This document shows, one piece after another, positions 34,941 to 42,378 of a DNA stretch of 64,000 nucleotides. This DNA comes from DASZQY01 sp035548515 (GTDB taxonomy: Bacteria; Pseudomonadota; Alphaproteobacteria; Rhizobiales; Kaistiaceae), in the NCBI GenBank assembly GCA_035548515.1, contig DASZSW010000002.1, forward strand, positions 62,001 through 126,000, given 5' to 3'. A program made the position numbers and the translations under genes. How positions within the stretch are numbered: position 1 is the first letter of the stretch; each line of letters begins with the position of its first letter. A model generated the notes under the pieces. It had not been told where the DNA came from, did not search any database, and saw only the letters and a program-made list of their open reading frames with translations.

Positions 34941-35920
34941 GCGCCTGGCGCCATTGGCTGAGCGCCCAGCGCGGCTCGCTGATCGCGTGCGCGCTGTTCG
35001 TCAGCATGTTCGTGGTCTACGTCACCAATCATCCGGCGGGCTTCTCACCCAACGTGGTGCAGACGGCGGCGAACAAGGGCGTCCTGCTTGCCCTGGTGGC
35101 CATCGCGCAGACGTTTGTCGTGGTTACGGCGGGCATCGATCTGTCGGTCGGCATGGTGCTGGTGATGACGAGCTGCCTTGCCTCGCACATCGTCGCCGGC
35201 GGCGCCGCGACGACGGCGCTGGGCGTGGCCGGCGTGTTGGGGGCGGGCGTGCTCGCCGGCGGGCTCAATGGGCTCATCGTCATCTTCGGGCGGCTGCAGC
35301 CGATCGTGGCCACCATCGCGACGGGGGCATTCTTCTTCGGCGTCGCGCTGATCCTGCGACCGACGCCGGGGTCCTCGCCTGATTTCAATCAGAATCTGGC
35401 CGATGCCATGCTTGGCCGTGTGTTGAATGTGCCGACCAGCCTGATCGTGCTGGTGGCCCTGATCGTGTTCATCTGGATTCCCTTCCGCCGTTCGGTGATT
35501 GGGCGTGCCACCTATGCGGTGGGCTCGTCGGAGATAGCAGCCTACATGTCGGGCATGCCTGTGCGGCAGGCCAAGTTCCTTGCCTATGTGATGTCGGGGC
35601 TGTTCGCGTCGATGGGCGGCCTTTATCTGACGTTCGTCACCTATTCCGGCGGCGCCAATCTCAGCAACGGCAACACGTACACGCTCTATTCGATCGCCGC
35701 CGTCGTGCTCGGCGGCGTGTCGCTGTTCGGCGGTCGCGGCAGCGCGATCGGCGCCATCTTTGGCGCGCTGGCGTTCCGCGCCATCGGCGACCTCCTGTTT
35801 GTGTTCGATTTCGACCCACTGCTGCAACCGCTGTTCCAGGGCGTCGTGCTGATGATTGCGGTCTCGATCGGTTCAGCCCGGCTGTTCCAGGTGCGCAACC
35901 GCCTGGAGTTTTTCTCATGA
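34937..35920 (+). CDS. Sugar ABC transporter permease 1 (RhaP-like CUT2)
   Basis: A 327-residue inner-membrane permease with about nine hydrophobic segments. The family motif is VVVTAGIDLSVGMV; the coupling region is AAVVLGGVSLFGGRGSA. The ATG overlaps the ATPase stop and its own TGA overlaps the next ATG, so all three genes are coupled. Two different permeases in one CUT2 operon recall the rhamnose importer RhaSTPQ of rhizobia, but no rhamnose enzymes are nearby. Confidence 0.92.
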   Translation: MSAWRHWLSAQRGSLIACALFVSMFVVYVTNHPAGFSPNVVQTAANKGVLLALVAIAQTFVVVTAGIDLSVGMVLVMTSCLASHIVAGGAATTALGVAGVLGAGVLAGGLNGLIVIFGRLQPIVATIATGAFFFGVALILRPTPGSSPDFNQNLADAMLGRVLNVPTSLIVLVALIVFIWIPFRRSVIGRATYAVGSSEIAAYMSGMPVRQAKFLAYVMSGLFASMGGLYLTFVTYSGGANLSNGNTYTLYSIAAVVLGGVSLFGGRGSAIGAIFGALAFRAIGDLLFVFDFDPLLQPLFQGVVLMIAVSIGSARLFQVRNRLEFFS

Positions 35921-36909
35921 GCTCCTCGGTGACCCGGCCGGCCGCGGAGATCGGATCCAAGCGAAGCTGGCGGCAGAGCGTCGACGTGCCGGTGCTGACG
36001 GCCTTCGGCTGCATCGTCGCGTTGCTGCTGGTGGGCAGCCTCTATTCGCCGAATTTTCTGTCGCCGGAGTATCTGCTGCTTCAGCTCAAGGTCGGCGCTT
36101 TCCTCGGCATCATCGCCACTGGCATGATGTTCGTTATTCTGATCGGCCAGATCGATCTCAGCGTACCGTGGACCATCACTGTCGGCGGGATGATGGCATC
36201 GCTGCTGGCCGCCCAGGGCCCAACGGGGGAATTTTTCGCGATCCCGTTCGGAATTCTCTGCGGCGTCGGGCTTGGGTTGGTCAACGGCCTGGTCGTAGCC
36301 TATCTGCGCGTGCCCTCGATGATCATCACGCTTGCCGTCAACTCGGTGGCGCAGGGCCTGATGATCGCGATGAGCGGCGGATTCGCGCCGCAGGATTCGG
36401 CTTCGCCCGCAATGCACTATCTCGCGGCCGGAAACCTCATCCCGGCGGTGCCGAACGCCGTCCTGGTGTGGGCGGTGACCGGCGTCGTTGCCACGTTCGT
36501 TCTCAGCCGGACGACCTTCGGCCGCGCCATCTACGGCATCGGCAACAAGGAGGCCGCGGCCTATCTGTCCGGCGTGCCGACGCAGCGGGTCGTTGTCGGC
36601 GCCTTCGCGCTCTGCGGCGGCCTCGCCGCGTTCGGCGGCGTCTTGCTGTCAGGCTATGCTGGCAAGGCGGCGCAGGGCATGGGCGACGCCTATCTGCTGC
36701 CGGCGATAGCCGCGGTCGTTCTCGGCGGAACCTCTATCCTCGGCGGCCGTGGCAACTATCTTGGTACCATTGCTGGTGCCATCCTCATCACGCTTCTGCA
36801 GTCGATCCTGTCCGTGATGCAGATCGCCGAGTTCGGGCGGCAGATCATCTATGGCGTCGTTATCGTTGCGATGCTGCTGCTCTACGGACGCGAAAGCGCC
36901 GCGCGCTAG
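35917..36909 (+). CDS. Sugar ABC transporter permease 2 (RhaQ-like CUT2)
   Basis: A 330-residue permease distinct from its neighbour. It has an N-terminal hydrophilic segment of about 25 residues, then multiple membrane helices, the motif ILIGQIDLSVPWTIT and the coupling region AAVVLGGTSILGGRGNY. It likely forms a heterodimer with the preceding permease. It ends the importer operon. Confidence 0.92.
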   Translation: MSSSVTRPAAEIGSKRSWRQSVDVPVLTAFGCIVALLLVGSLYSPNFLSPEYLLLQLKVGAFLGIIATGMMFVILIGQIDLSVPWTITVGGMMASLLAAQGPTGEFFAIPFGILCGVGLGLVNGLVVAYLRVPSMIITLAVNSVAQGLMIAMSGGFAPQDSASPAMHYLAAGNLIPAVPNAVLVWAVTGVVATFVLSRTTFGRAIYGIGNKEAAAYLSGVPTQRVVVGAFALCGGLAAFGGVLLSGYAGKAAQGMGDAYLLPAIAAVVLGGTSILGGRGNYLGTIAGAILITLLQSILSVMQIAEFGRQIIYGVVIVAMLLLYGRESAAR

Positions 36910-36971
36910 CGCGGAACGATATCCCGGCTCAACGATTTCCAACGTGGGGGCATTTGAGCCAGGAGTCTGTC

Positions 36972-37298
36972 ATGGCCCGCAAGTATTCACAGGGCGCGAG
37001 CAAGAAGGTCGAGCGCGCGATGCATGAGCGCAAGACCGGCACGCTGAAGAGCGGCCGCAGCGGCAAGAAGGTGACAAGCCGCAAGCAGGCGATCGCGATC
37101 GGCCTGTCGGAAGCGCGGCGCGAAGGCAAGAAGGTGCCATCCAAGCGTTCGTCGTCTTCGCGCTCGGGCGGTCGCAAGTCGACCGCGTCGCGCTCCGGCG
37201 GACGCAAGTCGTCATCGCGTTCGTCCGGCGGCCGCAAGTCGTCGTCGAGCCGCAGCCGCACGTCGTCGCGCAAGTCATCGTCGCGCAGCAGCAAGTAG
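36972..37298 (+). CDS. Small basic DUF6496-like protein with Ser/Arg-rich repeats
   Basis: A 108-residue, strongly basic protein. The first 50 residues (MARKYSQGASKKVERAMHE, then SGKKVTSRKQAIAIGLSEAR) match the DUF6496 pattern common in soil Proteobacteria. The C-terminal half is low-complexity SGGRKS-type repeats like histone H1-like nucleoid proteins. AGGAG sits 6 bases ahead of the ATG. Function is unknown; DNA binding or stress protection are guesses from composition. It stands alone, followed by a terminator-like hairpin at 37328. Confidence 0.8.
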   Translation: MARKYSQGASKKVERAMHERKTGTLKSGRSGKKVTSRKQAIAIGLSEARREGKKVPSKRSSSSRSGGRKSTASRSGGRKSSSRSSGGRKSSSSRSRTSSRKSSSRSSK

Positions 37299-37327
37299 CC
37301 CGGCACAGCAACCGCTGGCATTTGACT

Positions 37328-37360
37328 CAAATCGCCGCCGGATTTTTCGGCGGCGATTTG
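37328..37360. terminator. Perfect 13-bp hairpin after the DUF6496 gene
   Basis: CAAATCGCCGCCG (37328-37340) pairs exactly with CGGCGGCGATTTG (37348-37360) around a 7-base T-rich loop. It starts 30 bases after the stop codon at 37298. The A/T bases at the stem ends give a weak U-tract in either direction, so it may serve as a bidirectional terminator. Confidence 0.65.
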
Positions 37361-37527
37361 CTGCGCGCTGAGTCGCGAAATCCTGTTCCGCTTTGAACTG
37401 GCAAAGAACCAAATCGCCGCGCCGGCATCACGTTTTCTTGTGTTGGACCAATTCTAATTCGGGTGTGTCCTCGATCGCGCCGACCGCTCCCATCGCGATC
37501 GACCCAGAACAAATCCAGGGAGCACAA

Positions 37528-38274
37528 ATGTCCAAAACCGAATCTGAAAAGCCCAAACTCGGGCGTCGCGACTTTCTGAAGGTCGTGGGCGTTGCGGGTG
37601 TCGCGAGCGCGTTGCCCGCACAATCGCCCCAGGCCGAAGAGGCCATGAAGATGCCGATGCCGGCCAACCCGCCGGCGCCGAACGTCAACACCAACACCGG
37701 TTTCCTTTTCTTCAACGCTAACGAAGGCGCCGTCATCACGGCGATGGTCGATACGCTGATCCCCGCCGATGCGACCGGTCCCGGTGGTGTCGAGGCAGGC
37801 GTGCACATCTATATCGACCGGCAGCTCGGCGGTGCTTACGGCTCCGGCGCGCGCCTCAACATGCAGGGACCGTTCCGTCCCGACATCGCGACGCCATCGC
37901 AGGGCTATCAGCTTCCCTACACGCCGGCGGAACTGATCCGCGCGGGCTTGGCCGATCTTGCGGTCTATTCGCAGGCGGCGAAGGGCAACACCTTCGACAA
38001 CCTGCAAGCGGCCGATCGCGACGCGATCCTCAAAGACATGGACGGCGCCAAGGCGACGTTCGCCACCGTGCCGGCCAAGGTCGTCTTCGACCACATCTAC
38101 AATCTCGTCCAGGAAGGCTACTTCGGCGACCCGATCTACGGGGGCAACACCGGCAAGTCGGTCTGGAAGATGATCGGCTTCCCGGGCGTGGCGGGCATGT
38201 ACACCCAGCTCATCGAGCAATACCGCAACAAGCCCTACACCGCCGATCCGCAGTCCATTCAGGACTTTGCGTGA
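37528..38274 (+). CDS. Gluconate 2-dehydrogenase-type subunit 3 (gamma), Tat-exported
   Basis: A 248-residue small subunit. The twin-arginine signal GRRDFLKVVGVAGVASA (about 12-28) exports the folded complex to the periplasm; this subunit usually carries the Tat signal for its flavoprotein partner. The body (AVITAMVDTLIPADATGPGGVEAGVHIYIDR region) matches the gluconate_2-dh3 family. AGGGAG is 7 bases ahead of the ATG at 37528. It is 21 bp ahead of the GMC flavoprotein subunit. The substrate is a polyol, sugar or sugar acid, not determinable here. Confidence 0.9.
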   Translation: MSKTESEKPKLGRRDFLKVVGVAGVASALPAQSPQAEEAMKMPMPANPPAPNVNTNTGFLFFNANEGAVITAMVDTLIPADATGPGGVEAGVHIYIDRQLGGAYGSGARLNMQGPFRPDIATPSQGYQLPYTPAELIRAGLADLAVYSQAAKGNTFDNLQAADRDAILKDMDGAKATFATVPAKVVFDHIYNLVQEGYFGDPIYGGNTGKSVWKMIGFPGVAGMYTQLIEQYRNKPYTADPQSIQDFA

Positions 38275-38295
38275 GGCGAGGGGAGGAAACCAACC

Positions 38296-40065
38296 ATGGC
38301 AACCAAACTTCCACCCGTTGATATCGCGATCATCGGTTTCGGCTGGACCGGCGGCATTCTCGCCAAGGAACTCGCCGACACCGGCCTGAAGATCGTCGCG
38401 TTCGAGCGCGGCAAGCCGCGCACCACCGATCCGGATTTCCTCGAGCCGATGAAGGACGACGAGATCCGCTACGCCAACCGTACCGACCTGATGGTCGATA
38501 CGACGCAGGAGACTCTGACCTTCCGCAATACCGGCGACCAGACGGCGCTGCCGATGCGGCGGCTCGGCTCCTTCTTGCCGGGGACCGGCGTCGGCGGCGC
38601 CGGCGTGCACTGGAACGGCGTCACGTGGCGCTTCATGGAATGGGACCACGAGGCCTATTCGCGCACGGTGAGCAAGTTCGGCAAGGGCGTGATCCCCGCC
38701 GACATGCAGCTCCAGGACTGGGGCATCACCTACGACGAACTCGAGCCGTACTACGACAAGTTTGAGAAGACGTGCGGCATCTCGGGCAAGGCCGGCAACC
38801 TGAACGGCAGCAAGGTTGACGGCGGCAACGTCTTCGAGGGACCGCGGAAATCGGAGTATCCGAACCCGCCGCTGGTCTGGTCGCAGGCGATGACGATGTT
38901 CGACAAGGCGACACGCTCGCTCGGCTACCACCCGTTCCCGTCACCGGCGGCGAATGCGTCGCAGGCCTACACCAATCCGGACGGTATCCAGTTCAACCAG
39001 TGCCACTACTGCGGCTTCTGCGAACGGTTCGGTTGTGAAGCAGACGCCAAGGCGTCACCGCACTTCACGGTGATTCCGCTGGCGATGAAAAATCCGAACT
39101 TCGAGCTGCGCACCCGCTCGCAGGTCCTGAAGATCAACATGGATTCGGATGGCAAGAAGGCGACCGGCGTCACCTACCTGAACGCGATGGGTCAGGAGAT
39201 GGAACAGCCGGCCGATATCGTGATTGTTGCGGCTTTCGCGCTCAACAATGTCCACCTGCTGCTGCATTCGAAGGTGGGCAGGCCGTACGATCCGAAGACC
39301 GGCGAGGGTGTCGTCGGCCGCAACTACGCCTATCAGGGCGGCGGCGGCGCGACGGCGTTCTTCGGCGATGACGTCATCACCAATCCGTTCATGGGCGCCG
39401 GCGCGCTGTCGATGTGCATGGACGACTTCAACGGCGATTCCTTCGACTTCGCCAAGGAAGGCTACATCGGTGGCGGCGGCATCAGCGCCGGCACTTCGGG
39501 CGGCCGTCCGATCGGCTATCACCCGACCGCACCGGGCACGCCCAAGTGGGGCTCGGACTGGAAGAAGGCGGTGGTCGCCGGCTACAACCACACGGTTGGC
39601 GTCGGCAACCAGGGTTCGGTGATGTCGTATCGCCAGAACTACCTCGACCTCGACCCGACCTACACAGACTCGTTCGGCCGGCCGATGCTGCGCATGACCT
39701 TCGACTTCCAGGACAACGAGTGGAAGCAGATGGCCGGCGCGTCCGCGGTGGCGGAAAGCATCGTCAAGGCGATGGGCGCCAAGGTCATCGCCAAGACGTT
39801 GCCCGCGAAGCCGTATTCGATCGTGCCCTACCAGAGCACACACAACACGGGCGGCACCGTCATGGGTGCTGATCCGAAGACGAGCGTGGTCAACAAGTAC
39901 CTGCAGGTGTGGGACGTGCCGAACGTGTTCGTCACTGGCGCCAGCGTCTTCCCGCAAAACGCGGGCAAGAATCCGACCGGACCGGTCGGCGCGCTGGCTT
40001 ACTGGATGGCCGATGCGTTGAAGAACAAATACCTCAAGAGCCCGGGGGCGTTGATCCCGACCTAG
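38296..40065 (+). CDS. GMC-type flavoprotein, gluconate/sugar dehydrogenase large subunit
   Basis: A 589-residue FAD oxidoreductase. The N-terminal dinucleotide motif is IIGFGWTGG; the C-terminal GMC active-site His is His516 in THNTGG, with Asn near NAGKNPTGPVG. A Cys cluster (Cys236, Cys239, Cys242, Cys247 in CHYCGFCERFGC) resembles the Fe-S site of bacterial FAD-glucose dehydrogenases, which hands electrons to the cytochrome subunit. There is no own signal peptide, consistent with co-export with the Tat gamma subunit at 37528. GGGAGG precedes the ATG. Confidence 0.9.
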   Translation: MATKLPPVDIAIIGFGWTGGILAKELADTGLKIVAFERGKPRTTDPDFLEPMKDDEIRYANRTDLMVDTTQETLTFRNTGDQTALPMRRLGSFLPGTGVGGAGVHWNGVTWRFMEWDHEAYSRTVSKFGKGVIPADMQLQDWGITYDELEPYYDKFEKTCGISGKAGNLNGSKVDGGNVFEGPRKSEYPNPPLVWSQAMTMFDKATRSLGYHPFPSPAANASQAYTNPDGIQFNQCHYCGFCERFGCEADAKASPHFTVIPLAMKNPNFELRTRSQVLKINMDSDGKKATGVTYLNAMGQEMEQPADIVIVAAFALNNVHLLLHSKVGRPYDPKTGEGVVGRNYAYQGGGGATAFFGDDVITNPFMGAGALSMCMDDFNGDSFDFAKEGYIGGGGISAGTSGGRPIGYHPTAPGTPKWGSDWKKAVVAGYNHTVGVGNQGSVMSYRQNYLDLDPTYTDSFGRPMLRMTFDFQDNEWKQMAGASAVAESIVKAMGAKVIAKTLPAKPYSIVPYQSTHNTGGTVMGADPKTSVVNKYLQVWDVPNVFVTGASVFPQNAGKNPTGPVGALAYWMADALKNKYLKSPGALIPT

Positions 40066-40068
40066 AGG

Positions 40069-40500
40069 ATGAATGCCGTGAAGCGTGCTGTACTGACCCT
40101 CCTCCTGGCCGTCGCGCCCCTCGGCGCGGCGGCCTTCGCCGCCGGTGATCCCGTCGCCGGCAAGACCGTGTTCAACAAGTGCTCGCAGTGCCATCAGGTC
40201 GGCCCGACCGCGCAAAACGCGACGGGTCCGGTCCTCAACGGCATCATCGGGCAGAAGGCGGGCGAGGTGCCCGGCTATGCCTTCTCCGACGCGATGAAGA
40301 ATTCGAACATCGTGTGGGACGAGACGACGCTCCCACCTTTCCTGAAGTCGCCGCGCAAGGTCGTGCCGGGCACGAAGATGGCGTTCGTCGGCTTGCCCAA
40401 GGATCAGGACATCGCCGACGTCATCGCGTACCTGGCGACGTTCAATCTGGATGGGACGACCGCGACCCCGCCGGCCTCGACACCCACTCCGGCTCAGTAG
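40069..40500 (+). CDS. Periplasmic class I c-type cytochrome, electron acceptor of the dehydrogenase
   Basis: A 143-residue monohaem cytochrome c. A signal peptide (about 1-24) precedes GDPVAGKTVFNKC; the haem site is Cys38-Ser-Gln-Cys41-His42 and the likely axial Met is Met104 in GTKMAFVG. A short Pro/Thr tail ends the protein. The ATG overlaps a ribosome-like AGAGG with no spacing, so GTG 40078 may be the true start. It follows the flavoprotein gene by 3 bases and should pass electrons to the respiratory chain. Confidence 0.88.
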   Translation: MNAVKRAVLTLLLAVAPLGAAAFAAGDPVAGKTVFNKCSQCHQVGPTAQNATGPVLNGIIGQKAGEVPGYAFSDAMKNSNIVWDETTLPPFLKSPRKVVPGTKMAFVGLPKDQDIADVIAYLATFNLDGTTATPPASTPTPAQ

Positions 40501-40512
40501 TCCTACTGACGT

Positions 40513-40538
40513 GTCGTCCCCGCGAAAGCGGGGATGAC
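40513..40538. repeat. Short REP-like hairpin between the cytochrome and soxB
   Basis: GTCGTCCCCGC (40513-40523), loop GAAA, GCGGGGATGAC (40528-40538), with one G-T pair. This core (TCCCCGCGAAAGCGGGGA) is a widespread intergenic palindrome in alphaproteobacterial genomes. It may also act as an mRNA 3' stabiliser after the dehydrogenase operon. Confidence 0.75.
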
Positions 40539-40608
40539 AGTTGTTGGCCTGCATGATGGTCGTGGGGTGGTCCTTGGCAAACCACCGGCCATTTGCTTCA
40601 AATCGGCG

Positions 40609-41862
40609 GTGCCCCGCTTTTCCTTTGTTTCCCTCGCCCGCAACGCACTGACCGGCCACAAGGATTGGCCGCAGCAGTGGCGTTCGCCCGAGCCCAAGCG
40701 CGAGTACGACGTCGTCATCGTCGGTGGCGGCGGTCATGGGTTGGCGACGGCGTATTACCTCGCGGCGGAGCACGGCATCACCAACGTCGCTGTGGTGGAG
40801 AAGGGCTGGATCGGCGGCGGCAACACCGGCCGCAACACGACGATCATCCGCTCCAATTATCTGTGGGACGAAAGCGCCGCGATCTACGAACACGCGGTGA
40901 AGCTCTGGGAAGGTCTGAGCCGCGAGCTGAACTATAACGTCATGTACTCGCCACGCGGCGTGATGATGCTGGCGCACACGGTGCACGATGTGCAGGTGTT
41001 CAAGCGGCATATCCATTCGAACCGGCTGAACGGCATCGACAACGAGTGGCTGACGCCGGAAGAGGCGAAGGCGTTCTGCCCGCCGCTCAACATCTCGAAC
41101 GACATGCGCTACCCGGTGCTCGGTGCGGCATTGCAGCGGCGCGGAGGCACGGCACGGCACGATGCGGTGGCGTGGGGCTACGCGCGCGGCGCCGACTCGC
41201 ACGGCGTCGACATCATCCAGAACTGCGAGGTGACCGGTATCGGGCGTGCGCCGGACGGCTCGGTCAGCTCGGTCGAGACAACCCGCGGCACGATCAAGGC
41301 GAAGAAGATCGGCATCGTTGCGGCCGGGCATACGAGCGTCATCATGGCGATGGCCGGCGTGCGCATGCCGCTGGAGAGCTATCCCCTGCAGGCGCTGGTG
41401 TCGGAGCCGGTCAAGCCGGTGTTCCCGTGCGTGGTGATGTCGAACACGATCCACGCCTATATCTCGCAGTCGGACAAGGGCGAGCTGGTGATCGGCGCGG
41501 GCACGGACGCCTACGTGTCATACAGCCAGACCGGCGGGTTGCACATCGCGACTCATACCGTGGACGCGATCGCGGAGCTTTTCCCGATGTTCCGGCGCAT
41601 GAAGATGCTCCGCAACTGGGGTGGCATCGTCGACGTCACGCCGGATCGCTCGCCGATCATGGGGCTGACGCCGGTGAAGGGCCTTTACGTCAATTGCGGC
41701 TGGGGCACAGGCGGCTTCAAGGCGACGCCGGGCTCGGGCCACGTGTTCGCCGCGACCATAGCGAAGGACGAGCCACATCCGTATCTGGCGCCGTTCACGC
41801 TCGAGCGGTTCCGCACCGGACGCCTGATCGACGAGGCGGCGGCAGCGGCGGTGGCGCACTGA
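40609..41862 (+). CDS. soxB: Sarcosine oxidase beta subunit
   Basis: A 417-residue flavoprotein subunit of heterotetrameric sarcosine oxidase, which oxidises sarcosine to glycine with tetrahydrofolate and O2. The dinucleotide motif is VIVGGGGHGLATAYYLA, followed by GNTGRNTTIIRSNYLW. The GTG at 40609 is chosen because family members begin PRFSFVSLARNALTGH; an ATG at 40534 would read through the hairpin at 40513-40538. It overlaps soxD by one base. This is the first of soxB-D-A-G, the final step of the choline-to-glycine route. Confidence 0.93.
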   Translation: MPRFSFVSLARNALTGHKDWPQQWRSPEPKREYDVVIVGGGGHGLATAYYLAAEHGITNVAVVEKGWIGGGNTGRNTTIIRSNYLWDESAAIYEHAVKLWEGLSRELNYNVMYSPRGVMMLAHTVHDVQVFKRHIHSNRLNGIDNEWLTPEEAKAFCPPLNISNDMRYPVLGAALQRRGGTARHDAVAWGYARGADSHGVDIIQNCEVTGIGRAPDGSVSSVETTRGTIKAKKIGIVAAGHTSVIMAMAGVRMPLESYPLQALVSEPVKPVFPCVVMSNTIHAYISQSDKGELVIGAGTDAYVSYSQTGGLHIATHTVDAIAELFPMFRRMKMLRNWGGIVDVTPDRSPIMGLTPVKGLYVNCGWGTGGFKATPGSGHVFAATIAKDEPHPYLAPFTLERFRTGRLIDEAAAAAVAH

Positions 41863-42179
41863 TGCTGCTCATTCCGTGCCCCCACTGCGGCCCGCGGCCA
41901 GAAATCGAGTTCCGCTACGCGGGCGAGGCGCATGTCGCGCGGCCGGCGCAGCCTTCGACGCTGGATGACCGCAACTGGTCCGATTTCCTCTACATGCGCA
42001 CCAACCCGAAGGGCCTGCACTACGAGCGCTGGCGCCACAACTACGGCTGCGCGCGCTACTTCAATGCCGTCCGGCACACGGTCAGCGACCGCATCATCGC
42101 GACGTACAAGTCGGGCGAGCCGCAGCCTGACGGTGACGCGCTGCTGGCGCAGCTTCAGACGCCGGGCGTGGTGCGATGA
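41862..42179 (+). CDS. soxD: Sarcosine oxidase delta subunit
   Basis: A 105-residue zinc-binding subunit. Cys6 and Cys9 in CPHCG, with a distal His and Cys in WRHNYGCARYFN, are the expected zinc ligands. It starts one base inside the soxB stop. Length matches the family (about 90-110). It is structural, capping the alpha subunit. Confidence 0.93.
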   Translation: MLLIPCPHCGPRPEIEFRYAGEAHVARPAQPSTLDDRNWSDFLYMRTNPKGLHYERWRHNYGCARYFNAVRHTVSDRIIATYKSGEPQPDGDALLAQLQTPGVVR

Positions 42180-42203
42180 GCGGGCGGCCGTTTTATGAAG
42201 CGC

Positions 42204-42355
42204 GCGACATGACCCCTCTCGCCAGAAGGGAGAGGGCCGTGCGCCTTATGAGGGCCAGCGAATTAGGCGCGCGGGGTGAGGGTCCCCAGATGTGTCCGCA
42301 TGGCTCTGGTACCCCCTCACCCTGTCCCTCTCCCCTGCGGGAAGAGGGGACACCA
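42204..42355. repeat. Palindromic repeat R1, copy 1 (soxD-soxA gap)
   Basis: About 150 bp matching copy 2 (45403-45560) in sequence and order: TGACCCCTCTC, then GAGAGGGCCG, GCGCCTTATGAG, AGCGAATTAGGCGCG, GGGTGAGGG, a variable middle, CCCCCTCACCCTGTCCCTC and GAGGGGAC. The arms fold into nested hairpins. It fills almost the whole gap up to 24 bases ahead of the soxA ATG. Confidence 0.8.
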
Positions 42356-42378
42356 GTCTCCAAAGTCGGCGCGCTGCG

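Noticed and set aside
36913..36937. GGAAC upstream of the DUF6496 gene as an EcfG general-stress promoter
   Set aside because: No CGTT at 16-17 bases; the downstream bases read CGATT, so the match is incomplete.
37141..37290. Repetitive codons in the DUF6496 gene considered as a DNA tandem repeat or CRISPR-like array
   Set aside because: The repetition (SGGRKS-type) is in frame, irregular in spacing and has no spacer-repeat structure.
39055..41454. A 799-residue minus-strand open frame opposite the GMC dehydrogenase, cytochrome c and soxB genes
   Set aside because: Arg/His-rich antisense shadow; all three plus-strand genes have intact cofactor motifs.
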